Shown: piece by piece, positions 1 through 10,091 of the stretch
How the letters are laid out: the number at the start of each line of letters is the position of its first letter
How positions within the stretch are numbered: the first letter of the stretch is position 1
Assembly: GCA_017469465.1 (NCBI GenBank)
Contig: JAFUGH010000009.1
Coordinates: 1 to 46,327 of the forward strand
Length of the DNA: 46,327 nucleotides
Source of the DNA: Clostridia bacterium
GTDB lineage: Bacteria; Bacillota; Clostridia; TANB77; UBA1234
Reading direction: 5' to 3'
Position numbers and translations under genes: made by a program
The notes under the pieces: model-generated
Databases searched by the model: none
What the model was told of the DNA's origin: nothing
What the model saw: the letters and a program-made list of their open reading frames with translations, nothing else

Positions 1-983
1 ACAGTAGTGGCCAGCAAGTCACCAATGACACCACAAACATTTACAAAAGTAGTAGGACCAATCACAAGAGTACAAATTGCAGTACCTGTATCAGTGGCAG
101 AGGCAACAGGAGAAAGCTTAGTATATAACGGAAGCGAACAAACAGGTGTTGCAAATGGAACAGGATATACGGTAGAAGATGGGGCTAAGATAGATGCAGG
201 AAGTTACACAGCAGTAGTAACACCAGCTGATGGATATGAATGGACAACAGGAGGAAGAGCTTCAAAGAATATTGCTTGGGACATCAGTCCAAAGGCAGTT
301 ACAGTAACTTGGGAAAATGTATCATCATTTGAATATGATGGAAATACACATGCACCTAATGCGAGTGTAACAAATAGTGGAGTAACAGGAGAGACAATTG
401 CATTAAGAGTGGTTACAGACCCAACGCCAGCAGTGAATGTAAATGAGTATAGAGCAATGGCAGATATAGAAAGTGTAACTGGAGGACAGGCAAAAGCAAG
501 TAACTATACGTTAACAAACCCAACAAAGAATTTTGAAATTACAAAGAAATTAGCAACGATTACAGCGAAGAATCAAGTGGTAGCAGTAGATGGAAATATT
601 GCTACAGGAGTAGATCAAGTAACAAGTACTGGTTTAATAAGTGGACATAGCATAAGTGCAGTAACATTAACAAAGAACGGAAATGCTATTATCCCAAGTG
701 CACCAACAATAGTGGATGGCTCTTCAGTAAATGTAACAGCAAATTATGACATTACCTATGTCAATGGAGCAATTACATGGAGTATCCCAGTTCCAACATT
801 CGCAGATAAGACATATACAGGTTCAGAACAAAGCATTAGTGCTGGAGAAGGATATCACTTCTCAGGAGGAACAACAGCGGCAACAAATGTAGGTGAATAT
901 ACAACAACTGCAGTATTAGATGCAGGATATCAATGGGAGGATGGAACTTCAGAAGATAAGCCAATTGTTTGGAGAATAGTACC
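1..983 (+). repeat. Intragenic long repeat, copy 1
   Basis: The first ~980 nt of the window are closely similar to 2140-3119, with an offset of 2139 nt that shifts to 2136 after a one-codon indel. Long stretches are identical, such as the S-K-S-P-M-T-P-Q-T segment and the N-A-I-I-P-S-A-P segment. Copy 1 is probably cut by the window edge. Confidence 0.85.
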
Positions 984-3900
984 AGCAACAATGAGTGGTA
1001 GTGTAACGATTACAGGTGAAAATACATTTGGAAAGACATTAACAGCAAGTGTAACGACAACACCAAGTACAGATTCATTAACATATCAATGGTATGTAAG
1101 TGAAAATGAAATAGATACAAGTAATCCAAACAATATTACTACAAGTGGTGCAACACCAATTAGTGGAGCAACAAGCAGCACATATGTTGTAGATGAAAAT
1201 GCAACAGGTAAGTATGTATATGTAATTGTTACAGCAAATGCTGGAGATAACTATACACCAATCACATTTGCAGATGGAACTGATTCAGAGAAAAATACAA
1301 CTGTAAAAGCAGATAAAGCAACAAGAACAATTACAGTACCAAGTACAGTAGAATTCACTTATGGTACAGCAGGAAGTATTGAATTTAGTTATTCTGCAGA
1401 AGATACAACAATCGCTGTAGGAAATGTAAGTAACTCAGATAGCACTGTTGCAAGTGTAACAGGAGTAACAGATGGAAACTTAAGTGGAACAGTAACAATG
1501 ACACCATTAAAATATGGTACAACCAATGTTACAATTACAATTCCAGAAACAGCGAACTATAAAGCAGTAACAAGTTCAATTTGTACAGTAACAGTAAATA
1601 GAGCAGCAGGTCATGTAACATTACAAGAAACAAATGGTTCATCAGAACAAGGACTAACAAGTAAGACATTTACAGTATCAGATAGCCATGGAGGAAGTTT
1701 ATCTGCAGAGGAAATAGACGGTAGTCATGGAGTAATGCTATCATTTAGTAGTACTACAACGACACCATCTACAGTAACAATTGGAAACATTGGAGGATTA
1801 ACAACAGGAACAATTGTAAAAGTGAGAGTAACCTCAGCACAAACAGAACAATATGAAGCAGCATCAGAAGTGTATACTTTAACAATTGGAGAAGCAATTG
1901 AAGGAAGCATCGATATTACAGGAACACCTAAATATTTAGGAGAGTTAGCTGTAGATACAGATAGTATCACACCAGAGGGATGTAGCTTTACTTACCAATG
2001 GTGGTATGCAGATAGTAGTGATGCGACAAGTGGAACAGCCTTTGCAGGAGAAAGGACTTCAACTATTACATTAAATGATGAAACCATTGCAAAAGCAGGA
2101 ACAACAATAGAAGGATTAATAGGTAAATATATTGGTGTAACAGTAGTGGCAAGCAAGTCACCAATGACACCACAAACATTTACAAAAGTAGTAGGACCAA
2201 TCACAAGAGTACAAATTGCAGTACCAGTAACAGTGGCAGAGGCAACCGGAGAAAGCTTAGTATATAACGGAAGCGAGCAAACAGGTGTAGCAAGTGGAAC
2301 AGGATATACGGTAGAAGATGGAGCAAAGGTAGACGCCGGAAATTACACAGCAACAGTAACTTTAAAACCAGGTTATGAATGGAATACTGGTAATACAACA
2401 GCAAAACAAATTTCTTGGAGTATCAGTCCAAAAACAGTTACAGTAACTTGGGAAAATGTATCATCATTTGAATATGATGGAACTACAAAAGTGCCAAATG
2501 CAAGCGTAGTAAATAGTGGAGTAACTGAAGAAACAATTAATTTGAATGTAACAACAACTCCAGCAGCAATTAATGTAGGTGATTATGAAGCGAAAGCAAC
2601 AATCAGTAGCGTTATTGGTGGACAAGCGAAAGCAAGCAACTATGAACTTACAAATGACACTAAAGCATTCACAATTACGCAAAAACCAGTAACGATTACA
2701 GCGAAGAATCAAGTGGTAGCAATAGGTGGAAATATTGCTATAGGAGTAGATCAAGTTACAAGTACAGGCTTAGTAAGTGGACATAGCATAAGTGCAGTAA
2801 CATTAACAAAGAATGGAAATGCTATTATCCCAAGTGCACCAACAATAGTGGATGGATCTTCAGTAAATGTTACAGCAAACTATGACATTACCTATGTTAA
2901 TGGAACAATTACATGGAGCATCCCAGTTCCAACATTTGCAAATAAGACATATGATGGAACAGAGCAAAGCATTAGTGCAGGAGAAGGATATCACTTCTCA
3001 GGAGGAACAACAGCAGCAACAAATGCAGGTGAATATACAACAACTGCAGTATTAGATGCAGGATATCAATGGGAAGACGGAACTTCAGAAGATAAACCAA
3101 TTACTTGGAAGATTGTTGCTACAAAAGTAGATAAACCAACATTTGATAACAGTGGATATGTATATAATGGAAGTGCACAAGAAGCAACACTTGTTGGAGT
3201 GGATAATGATACAATGATAGTAACTAATAATGTAAGAACAAATGCAGGAACATATACGGGTGTAAATGCAATTACAGTAGCATTGAAGAATAGTAACTAT
3301 CAGTGGTCAGATGATTCAACGGAAAATATTACATTCAATTGGACGATTGCTCAAAAACCAGTAACGATTACCGCTAAGGATCAAAAAGTAGCATTAGATG
3401 GAAGCATTATTACAGGATTAGAGCAAGTAACAAGTGAAGGATTAGTAAGTGGACACAGCGTAAGTGCAGTAACATTAACACAAAGCGGAAATGTGATTAA
3501 CCCAAGTGCGGTTACAATTGTTGATAATTTAAGTCAAACAGTTACAGCAAACTATGCAATTACATATGTTCATGGTAATATTACATGGTTAATAGATATT
3601 CCAACATTTGCAGACAAGACATATACAGGTTCAGAACAAAGTATTAGTGCAAGTACAGGATATCATTTCTCAGGAGGAACAACTCTTGCAATAGATGCAG
3701 GTTCATACACAACAACAGCAGTATTAGATTCTGGCTATGAGTGGAATGATAAAGGTACAGCACAACAAGAAGTAAGTTGGAGAATTAATCAAAAACTTGT
3801 TGATGTAATATGGGAGGATGTAACATCATTTGGATATGATGGAACTGAAAAAGTCCCAACTGCAACAGTAGAGAGTGGAGTAAATGGAGAGATGATTTCA

Positions 3901-6900
3901 TTAGTAGTAACAACAACTCCAACTCCAGCAGTAGCAATAGGCGAGTATGTAGCTCATGCGACAATTGATAGTGTTAGTGGCGGACAAGGAAAAGTAAGTA
4001 ACTACGTGCTAAGAAATGATAGCATGGAATATGTTATTGAAAGGTCAAAAATTCAACTTGTTAAACCAACTTTAAATGGAACATATGAATATACAGGTGA
4101 AGAACAAATTGCCGATCTAAACAATTTTGACGAGGAAACAATGGATGTTTCTGGAAATGTTAGAAAAGAGGCAGGAAGTGGAGATATCATAGTTTCAATT
4201 AAAGACACCAATAAGTATGAATGGGAAGATGGAACAACAGATGATGTTGTAATCGAATGGTATATTGGCTATAAAGATATTACAAAACCTAATATTGTGG
4301 CAACGATACTTGGTAACATTTTCACATATACAGGTGAAGAAATAAAACCAGCTGTAGATGTTGAAGATACTAACGGTAGAGATGGTCAAGAGTGGATTCT
4401 TGATGAAGGTGATGATTATACATTAACATATGAAAATAACGTAAATGTTGGAACAGCAACTGTTACAATTACTGGTATTGATAATTGCTTTGGAACGATT
4501 ACAAAAACATTTGAAATTGTAAAAGCAAAAGTAACAATTCCTACATTAAGTGGAACGTACGTATATACAGGTGAAGAACAAACAGCAAACTTAAGTAATG
4601 TTAATAGAAATATAATGACTGTTGTAGGAGACAAGAAAACTGAGGCTGGAATACACGATATTATCATTTCACTAAAAGACAAAAACAATTATGAATGGGA
4701 AAATGAAACAACGGATGATGTGGTAATAAAATGGACAATTGCGAAGAAGGTAATCACAGATGATGAGATTACAGTTGAACTTGATGAGAATAGTTTCGTA
4801 TACACAGGAGAACAAATTAAACCAAATGTTATTGTAAAACATGGTGAAAAAGAATTAGTTGAAGGAACAGATTATGAATTACGTTATGAAAATAATATTA
4901 ATGTGGGAACAGCAAATGTAATAGTAACAGGTATTGGAAATTATGAAGGAACAGTATCTGAACCATTTGAGATTACTCCAAAAGTAATGACGATTCCAAC
5001 AATAAAAGGAGAATATTCATACACAGGCAGTGAGCAAACAGTAGAGCTAAATGACTTTGATGAAGATGCGATGAACATCTCTGGAAATAAGAGAACTGAA
5101 GCGGGAAGTCAATATGTAATTATTAGTCTTAAAGATACATTGAATTATGTATGGGAAGATGGTACAGTTGATGAGATAAGCTTAGAGTGGACAATCAAAG
5201 GAAAATTAATTACAGGAGCTGAATTTACTGTAAGTCTAGAAGAAAGTAGCTTCGTATATGCTGGAGAAGAAATTACACCTAAAGTGATTGTAAAAGAGGG
5301 CGTAGAAGAATTAGAAGAAAATGTAGACTTTGAAGTAATTTACAAAAATAACATAAATGTTGGAACGGGAGCAACTGCAGAAATAACAGGTAAAGGCGAT
5401 TATAGTGGAACCGTAACAAAGACATTTGAAATTACGCAAAGACCAGTAACCATTACAGCAAATAGCAATTCAAAGGTATATGACGGAGAAGCTTTAGTAG
5501 ATGATGGTAGTGAAGTAACTGAAGGAAGTATTGTGGCTTGGCATACGTACACGGCAGTAGTTACTGGAACAATAACTAATGTGGGTGAAATAGAAAATGT
5601 ATTAGGCGAAATCATCATTAAGGATGAAAATAATAATGATGTAACGAATAACTATAACATAACAAAGCAAAACGGTACATTAACAATTACAAAAGAACAA
5701 GCAGAATTGATTGTTTCACCAACAGGAAGTATTCAAATAGTAAAAGGAAACAGCTTAGAAGGAACATATAGTTCTACAGGAGATGGAGAAGTTACAGCAA
5801 CTTCTAAGAATGCATCTATAGTAACAGTTACTGCAGTAGATGGAAAATTGACAATAACTGGAGCAGGAACAGGTACAACCAAAGTTGAAGTAACGCTTGA
5901 AACAACAGATAATTATATTGGAAGTACAGTAGAAATAGAAGTTGAAGTGTTAGAGGCTAACTATAGTATCACGAAAGACGATAAGACAACATATTACTAT
6001 AAATTGGAGGATGCAGTAAAAGTTGGAGGAACAATTGTAGTTGAGAGAGATGTTGTAGATACGTCAACCAATATTATAGTAGAGAAGACAGTTAAAATCG
6101 ACTTTGGTAACCATACAGTAACGCTAAATGATACTGCAATTCAAGTATCAGAAGATGGAAAACTAACGTTAATCGGTGAAGAAGGCGGTAAATTAGTAAA
6201 CAATGGAGAATGTGCAATCATCAATAATAATGGATTTGTAAGAATTGGCGATCCGGAAGGAGAAATTAAAGATTATCCAACAGTTGAAGCCGATAGATAT
6301 GCAATCAATGGAAACTTCACATTTGATGGAGGAACTTTAGCAGGTTCAGAAAAACCACCATATAATTGCTATGGTCCAATTATCTCAAGACCGTATGGCG
6401 ATATTGAAACCAAATTGGTAGGAGATAAGTACGAATCAAGAATTATCATAGAAAAAGAACCTCCAATAATAAAAGTGGAGCAAGATACAATAGAACCAAC
6501 TAATAGAGATGTAACTTTAACAATAAAAGTAACAGATAATTTAAGTGGAGTAAACAAAGTTACCTATGTATTAGATGGAAATGAACATGTATTAGAAATT
6601 GATTCGAATGGAGTTGGAACAATTGTTGTAAGTAGTAATCAAACAATTAAAATTACTGCAGAAGATAGAGCCGGAAACAAAGTAACTGTAAATCATGAAG
6701 TAAGCAATATAGATAAGACAGCTGAGAGAGTTACAAGTGCAGATGTTGAAGGAATGAGTAATGGAGTTGTAAATAATACTTTAATCATGTTTGAAAATAT
6801 TAAGACAACAGATGATCCAAATGTTAAAGAAATTATATTCAGTAATACCAATACAGCTCCAAGTGAAAATTCAGATGGCTGGATTCCATTTAGCCAAGGT

Positions 6901-7542
6901 ATGAGAACACCATGGACATTAGATAGCAGTGATGGTAATGGAGAAAAGACAGTGTACATTTGGGTAAAAGATCTTGCAGGAAATATTAGTCAAACACCTT
7001 ATGAAGCGAAAATGAAGCTTAATACCAAGTTGATTGGTGGAGAAGCAAACAAGGTTGAAATATATTTTGCGGGATATGATAGAAACCTAGCAAAAGATAA
7101 GAGTAGATTAGTAGAGGGTAATGTTAATGTACAGGTAGCAGGAGAAGCAGTTCAACCAGGAAATAAGCAAGTACTAAAAGAGGATGAAAACTTTGAGTAT
7201 AATGGAATGAGTGCTATTAAGTATAAGACGACATTAACAAACGTAAAAGGTGTTGGAAGACTAGACTTAGCAATTGATTCAGGAACACTTCAAGATAAAG
7301 TTGGAAATGTAAATGCTAAGAAAGTACTTGAAACGGATTACTATATTGATACAAATAAACCGACGATTAGTGTTGATGCTAGTGGTAATGTAACAATAAC
7401 TGATGCAGAAGGAAACTTAGCTGCGGTAACAGTAAATGGTGTTTTAAGAACAACAGGAGGAGGTAGCATAGGTACAGTAAATAGTGGAGATGTTATTAAA
7501 GCATACGACTTAGCTGGTAACGTTACTAGCAAGACAATATAG
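1..7542 (+). CDS. Giant secreted Ig/MBG-repeat surface protein (5'-truncated by window edge)
   Basis: The reading frame is open to the left edge, so the true start and any signal peptide lie outside the window; about 2513 codons are visible. The protein is a chain of beta-rich repeats with recurring Y-[TN]-G-[ST]-E-Q and Y-T-G-E-x-I-K-P motifs near nt 121, 817, 2257, 2950, 3163, 3613, 4087, 4327, 4561, 4801, 5017 and 5257. These resemble the MBG/YDG and bacterial Ig-like repeats of clostridial surface proteins. A region near 5970-6340 looks like a short beta-helix, and Ig-like domains with D-x-A-G-N motifs follow to the end. Composition is rich in Thr, Ser, Val, Asn and Gly. No LPXTG sorting signal, SLH domain or C-terminal membrane helix is seen, so anchoring is unexplained. 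A role in adhesion or surface structure is inferred. A strong terminator follows the stop codon. Confidence 0.85.
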   Translation, partial: TVVASKSPMTPQTFTKVVGPITRVQIAVPVSVAEATGESLVYNGSEQTGVANGTGYTVEDGAKIDAGSYTAVVTPADGYEWTTGGRASKNIAWDISPKAVTVTWENVSSFEYDGNTHAPNASVTNSGVTGETIALRVVTDPTPAVNVNEYRAMADIESVTGGQAKASNYTLTNPTKNFEITKKLATITAKNQVVAVDGNIATGVDQVTSTGLISGHSISAVTLTKNGNAIIPSAPTIVDGSSVNVTANYDITYVNGAITWSIPVPTFADKTYTGSEQSISAGEGYHFSGGTTAATNVGEYTTTAVLDAGYQWEDGTSEDKPIVWRIVPATMSGSVTITGENTFGKTLTASVTTTPSTDSLTYQWYVSENEIDTSNPNNITTSGATPISGATSSTYVVDENATGKYVYVIVTANAGDNYTPITFADGTDSEKNTTVKADKATRTITVPSTVEFTYGTAGSIEFSYSAEDTTIAVGNVSNSDSTVASVTGVTDGNLSGTVTMTPLKYGTTNVTITIPETANYKAVTSSICTVTVNRAAGHVTLQETNGSSEQGLTSKTFTVSDSHGGSLSAEEIDGSHGVMLSFSSTTTTPSTVTIGNIGGLTTGTIVKVRVTSAQTEQYEAASEVYTLTIGEAIEGSIDITGTPKYLGELAVDTDSITPEGCSFTYQWWYADSSDATSGTAFAGERTSTITLNDETIAKAGTTIEGLIGKYIGVTVVASKSPMTPQTFTKVVGPITRVQIAVPVTVAEATGESLVYNGSEQTGVASGTGYTVEDGAKVDAGNYTATVTLKPGYEWNTGNTTAKQISWSISPKTVTVTWENVSSFEYDGTTKVPNASVVNSGVTEETINLNVTTTPAAINVGDYEAKATISSVIGGQAKASNYELTNDTKAFTITQKPVTITAKNQVVAIGGNIAIGVDQVTSTGLVSGHSISAVTLTKNGNAIIPSAPTIVDGSSVNVTANYDITYVNGTITWSIPVPTFANKTYDGTEQSISAGEGYHFSGGTTAATNAGEYTTTAVLDAGYQWEDGTSEDKPITWKIVATKVDKPTFDNSGYVYNGSAQEATLVGVDNDTMIVTNNVRTNAGTYTGVNAITVALKNSNYQWSDDSTENITFNWTIAQKPVTITAKDQKVALDGSIITGLEQVTSEGLVSGHSVSAVTLTQSGNVINPSAVTIVDNLSQTVTANYAITYVHGNITWLIDIPTFADKTYTGSEQSISASTGYHFSGGTTLAIDAGSYTTTAVLDSGYEWNDKGTAQQEVSWRINQKLVDVIWEDVTSFGYDGTEKVPTATVESGVNGEMISLVVTTTPTPAVAIGEYVAHATIDSVSGGQGKVSNYVLRNDSMEYVIERSKIQLVKPTLNGTYEYTGEEQIADLNNFDEETMDVSGNVRKEAGSGDIIVSIKDTNKYEWEDGTTDDVVIEWYIGYKDITKPNIVATILGNIFTYTGEEIKPAVDVEDTNGRDGQEWILDEGDDYTLTYENNVNVGTATVTITGIDNCFGTITKTFEIVKAKVTIPTLSGTYVYTGEEQTANLSNVNRNIMTVVGDKKTEAGIHDIIISLKDKNNYEWENETTDDVVIKWTIAKKVITDDEITVELDENSFVYTGEQIKPNVIVKHGEKELVEGTDYELRYENNINVGTANVIVTGIGNYEGTVSEPFEITPKVMTIPTIKGEYSYTGSEQTVELNDFDEDAMNISGNKRTEAGSQYVIISLKDTLNYVWEDGTVDEISLEWTIKGKLITGAEFTVSLEESSFVYAGEEITPKVIVKEGVEELEENVDFEVIYKNNINVGTGATAEITGKGDYSGTVTKTFEITQRPVTITANSNSKVYDGEALVDDGSEVTEGSIVAWHTYTAVVTGTITNVGEIENVLGEIIIKDENNNDVTNNYNITKQNGTLTITKEQAELIVSPTGSIQIVKGNSLEGTYSSTGDGEVTATSKNASIVTVTAVDGKLTITGAGTGTTKVEVTLETTDNYIGSTVEIEVEVLEANYSITKDDKTTYYYKLEDAVKVGGTIVVERDVVDTSTNIIVEKTVKIDFGNHTVTLNDTAIQVSEDGKLTLIGEEGGKLVNNGECAIINNNGFVRIGDPEGEIKDYPTVEADRYAINGNFTFDGGTLAGSEKPPYNCYGPIISRPYGDIETKLVGDKYESRIIIEKEPPIIKVEQDTIEPTNRDVTLTIKVTDNLSGVNKVTYVLDGNEHVLEIDSNGVGTIVVSSNQTIKITAEDRAGNKVTVNHEVSNIDKTAERVTSADVEGMSNGVVNNTLIMFENIKTTDDPNVKEIIFSNTNTAPSENSDGWIPFSQGMRTPWTLDSSDGNGEKTVYIWVKDLAGNISQTPYEAKMKLNTKLIGGEANKVEIYFAGYDRNLAKDKSRLVEGNVNVQVAGEAVQPGNKQVLKEDENFEYNGMSAIKYKTTLTNVKGVGRLDLAIDSGTLQDKVGNVNAKKVLETDYYIDTNKPTISVDASGNVTITDAEGNLAAVTVNGVLRTTGGGSIGTVNSGDVIKAYDLAGNVTSKTI
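2140..3119 (+). repeat. Intragenic long repeat, copy 2
   Basis: Second copy of the ~1-kb in-frame segment at 1-983. The ~1.16 kb between the copies (about 984-2139) encodes different Ig-like modules, so the larger repeating unit may be ~2.14 kb and may continue upstream of the window. Confidence 0.85.
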
Positions 7543-7566
7543 TTATTACTTGGAAGTAAAATAAAG

Positions 7567-7609
7567 AAGGTGTCCTTAAATGCAAATTTGCATTTAAGGA
7601 CACCTTTTT
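7567..7609 (+). terminator. Rho-independent terminator of the giant surface-protein gene
   Basis: A perfect 20-bp inverted repeat (7567-7586 with 7587-7606; outer arm AAGGTGTCC/GGACACCTT) ends in five Ts. It lies 24 nt after the stop codon. Confidence 0.9.
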
Positions 7610-7622
7610 GTGTAAATTTTAA

Positions 7623-7651
7623 TTGTAATGTTTTGAGTATTCATATATAAT
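7623..7651 (+). promoter_or_regulatory. Putative sigma-A promoter for the DUF4435 gene
   Basis: TTGTAA at 7623-7628, a 17-nt spacer and TATAAT at 7646-7651. It lies just after the preceding terminator and ~68 nt before the start codon. Confidence 0.6.
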
Positions 7652-7718
7652 GAATTTAGTTAATCGAGGTTATTACATGAAATTATAATAATTTATGAAT
7701 TTCAAGGAGGATATAGAA

Positions 7719-8480
7719 ATGAATAGAGAAGAGAGAATTATGAACTCTAATCAAAAGTTTAAATACTTTGCAATAGAAACAGCAGAGAAGGCAACTGAAA
7801 TAATCAAAAAAGATAAGTCTAAGTATGCTGTGTTGTTATGTGAAGGTACGGAGGATAGTATGGATGTTTATATTTATTCTAAAATCTATCCTGAATTTAT
7901 TGTAATCCCATCGAATGGTTGTACGGATGTCATGAGACTGATGCCATTTATGCGAAAGTATTTTGAGTATAAAACTTTTGGATTAATAGATAGGGATAAT
8001 TGCTCAAAGAGAAGGATACGGAGTTTGCAGAAACATGAAAATATTTACTGTACAAAATTGCCATTTATAGAGAACATTATTTGCTGCCCAGAAGTAATTA
8101 AAATTATTGCGGGTGAGTCTGGCAAAGATTCTAGTGAAGTACTTCGAAGAGTTCGTAATGGGTTAGCTAGTATACTTGTTGATAAAATGAGCTTGCTAAA
8201 TCCGTTCAATATTGACTTGCCAGAGGATAAAGAAGTGCAAATCGTTTCAATATCTATCGTTACAAGAAGTAGAACTGTGCATAAAACAATTGATTTAGCA
8301 AATGTGATGTACACTTTTAGAGATAAGGCTATTGTTAGTCAAGTGGCTGACGCAATGGATTTTAGAGGAAGGGAGAATTATTATAGTTTCTTAAAAGAGC
8401 AAATTGAAGGAACGAAAAGTGAAAAAATTCTTCAAGCTATTGCTAAGTATCTACCTGAAATTCCATATGATGAGTTTTGA
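7719..8480 (+). CDS. DUF4435 (TOPRIM-like) domain protein
   Basis: A 253-aa soluble protein. The start at 7719 is chosen because AAGGAGG at 7704-7710 is correctly spaced before it; the earlier in-frame ATG at 7695 would place that site inside the gene. Near the N-terminus is L-L-C-E-G-T-E-D, then P-S-N-G-C, then G-L-I-D-R-D-N, and later L-P-F-I-E-N-I. This follows the DUF4435 pattern (E-G-x-x-D, a small-residue turn, a D-x-D strand, then an E-N-x-L-type motif), a family related to the TOPRIM domains of OLD-type nucleases. The acidic residues could bind metal. The gene is monocistronic, with its own promoter and a terminator. Some DUF4435 proteins occur in anti-phage loci with an ATPase partner; none is present here, so the function is unknown. 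Confidence 0.7.
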   Translation: MNREERIMNSNQKFKYFAIETAEKATEIIKKDKSKYAVLLCEGTEDSMDVYIYSKIYPEFIVIPSNGCTDVMRLMPFMRKYFEYKTFGLIDRDNCSKRRIRSLQKHENIYCTKLPFIENIICCPEVIKIIAGESGKDSSEVLRRVRNGLASILVDKMSLLNPFNIDLPEDKEVQIVSISIVTRSRTVHKTIDLANVMYTFRDKAIVSQVADAMDFRGRENYYSFLKEQIEGTKSEKILQAIAKYLPEIPYDEF

Positions 8481-8511
8481 AAGCGCTAGGTATAAAGAAC
8501 ATGACAAAAAT

Positions 8512-8556
8512 ATAGGGCATTCCGTTATAAGAAGATTTCTTTTCGGAATGCCCTAT
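8512..8556. terminator. Bidirectional terminator between convergent genes
   Basis: A 13-bp perfect stem: ATAGGGCATTCCG (8512-8524) with CGGAATGCCCTAT (8544-8556). It is followed by a T-rich tract on the plus strand and, read on the minus strand, by ATTTTTG. It serves the DUF4435 gene and the YibE/F gene. Confidence 0.85.
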
Positions 8557-8571
8557 TACTTTCTCTATTGT

Positions 8572-9945
8572 TTATTCACTAATTTGTTTTATTTCAACTT
8601 TTCCCATTAAAATGTAGCTAATAATTGCTGTAATTGGTGAAATAACTAATGAACTGATTATTGCCATTAAGCCGATGGTCAAATATGAAACTAAACTTTC
8701 TGCATTAATCAAGCTTTCATATGCAGGGTGGTTGTAAAGTAGTGTCATATAGTTTGGAACATATAGTACTAAGAATATAATTGCTATCATCATTGGATAT
8801 TCAGCAATAATTGATTTAGCTTCTTCAATGATGTTGTTTATCATACCTTCTGAACCTGCATATTTTTCAGATAAATCCACAATTTTAGAAGCAATACTTG
8901 CAGAAATTACAGAGGTAATTAGTATAATAATTGCAATATATAAATCGTAAGTTCCAATCGTTGATTTAAATAACGTATCAATGTAATACACATTTGAAAG
9001 CAAATCATAATTTTCTTCTACAATAATTCCTTTTCCGGTAAAACCATTCGCATTTCCAAACAATATTCCAAGTGTTGTAATAAGTATAACAACTATAATT
9101 GATGAAATAATTGCCACTATTGTCTTTCTGCTCCATCCATTTTTTAATACTGCTATTAATATAATTAATTCAAATGCAATAAATGATGCTAGTATCAATA
9201 AGTTTCTTCCAAGTTCTAATTCTGGAACAAATACAATAAATAATAAGTCGATGGCAACAAAAAGTGGTATTAGTAATTTAGCACCTTTTTTTCCTGCATA
9301 TAGAAGTAACAATAAAATGGTAAATGCTACAAGTAATACCATCCCAAGAGTTCTATCCTGATGGGAAATTGAGACATAAGCAATTTCTCTATCGGTTAAT
9401 CCGTGATTAACCATATTATATGTTGAATCTTCATTTGATACAAATTCAACAAAGCCATACATGGTATCTCCAGTTTTTAATGGTTTGATGCTTTTATTGT
9501 CAGAAACATCATAAGAAAGAATTACTACAGCAGGAGATTCTTTTCCATCTGCTGTTCTAATGGTTGCAACTTGATATTTAATAACGTAATAGTAATAATA
9601 ATCCGTTGTGTATTCTGATTTAATATCAGATATAACGTTTGTTATGATAAATTTTTGATTAGTTTCATCAGAGGTATAGTTTGCAAGTTCTTTTTTTTGT
9701 GCATCAAATGCTTTTTTTAAATCTTCTTGATTGCTAGAAGTATTTGTATTATTAAGCAAATCATTATAGTCCTCTTCGCCATCAATTAAAACAGCATCTT
9801 TGTCCAAATCATAATTATCACTTTCGACTAGTTCTCCACTGTCATTTGTGTACAAATAGGTTGTTTCTTCATCGGTCGCTAAAGAAATATTAAAAAAAGA
9901 TGTGATTAGCAAAATACTAGCTAATATTAAAAAAATTTTTTTCAT
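8572..9945 (-). CDS. YibE/F family multipass membrane protein
   Basis: 457 aa, starting at ATG 9945 with GGAAG upstream on the minus strand. Residues 1-23 are a signal peptide (M-K-K then a hydrophobic stretch ending near S-L-A). An extracytoplasmic segment of ~175 residues follows, rich in Asp, Asn and Tyr. From about residue 200 there are about seven or eight hydrophobic helices. The motif H-Q-D-R-T before the first of these helices and the overall layout match the YibE/F-like family. The family is described as a membrane protein of unknown transport or signalling role. It is divergent from the RsiV-like gene and shares a short intergenic region with two facing promoters. The family call is fairly secure; the function is not known. 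Confidence 0.8.
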   Translation of the reverse strand: MKKIFLILASILLITSFFNISLATDEETTYLYTNDSGELVESDNYDLDKDAVLIDGEEDYNDLLNNTNTSSNQEDLKKAFDAQKKELANYTSDETNQKFIITNVISDIKSEYTTDYYYYYVIKYQVATIRTADGKESPAVVILSYDVSDNKSIKPLKTGDTMYGFVEFVSNEDSTYNMVNHGLTDREIAYVSISHQDRTLGMVLLVAFTILLLLLYAGKKGAKLLIPLFVAIDLLFIVFVPELELGRNLLILASFIAFELIILIAVLKNGWSRKTIVAIISSIIVVILITTLGILFGNANGFTGKGIIVEENYDLLSNVYYIDTLFKSTIGTYDLYIAIIILITSVISASIASKIVDLSEKYAGSEGMINNIIEEAKSIIAEYPMMIAIIFLVLYVPNYMTLLYNHPAYESLINAESLVSYLTIGLMAIISSLVISPITAIISYILMGKVEIKQISE

Positions 9946-9984
9946 ACTATCTTCCTTTCAATTTTTAAGAATTTTACTTTCTAC

Positions 9985-10013
9985 ATTCTAGCACTTGAAA
10001 ATAGAATTGGCAA
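9985..10013 (-). promoter_or_regulatory. Putative promoter of the YibE/F gene
   Basis: Read on the minus strand: TTGCCA, a 17-nt spacer, TAGAAT. It ends 40 nt upstream of the start codon and is back-to-back with the plus-strand promoter at 10022. Confidence 0.55.
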
Positions 10014-10021
10014 CAAAAATA

Positions 10022-10049
10022 TTGCGTAAATAATTAATAATGGTATAAT
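10022..10049 (+). promoter_or_regulatory. Putative promoter with extended -10
   Basis: TTGCGT at 10022-10027, a 16-nt spacer and TATAAT at 10044-10049 preceded by TGG (extended -10). The next gene starts at 10092. Confidence 0.6.
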
Positions 10050-10091
10050 ACAAGTAGTATGAAGTTATGATTGACAAATAGGAGGATATGT

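Noticed and set aside
10071..10091. TTG 10071 as the start of the DUF3298 gene
   Set aside because: It would place AGGAGG inside the coding region; ATG 10092 is correctly spaced.
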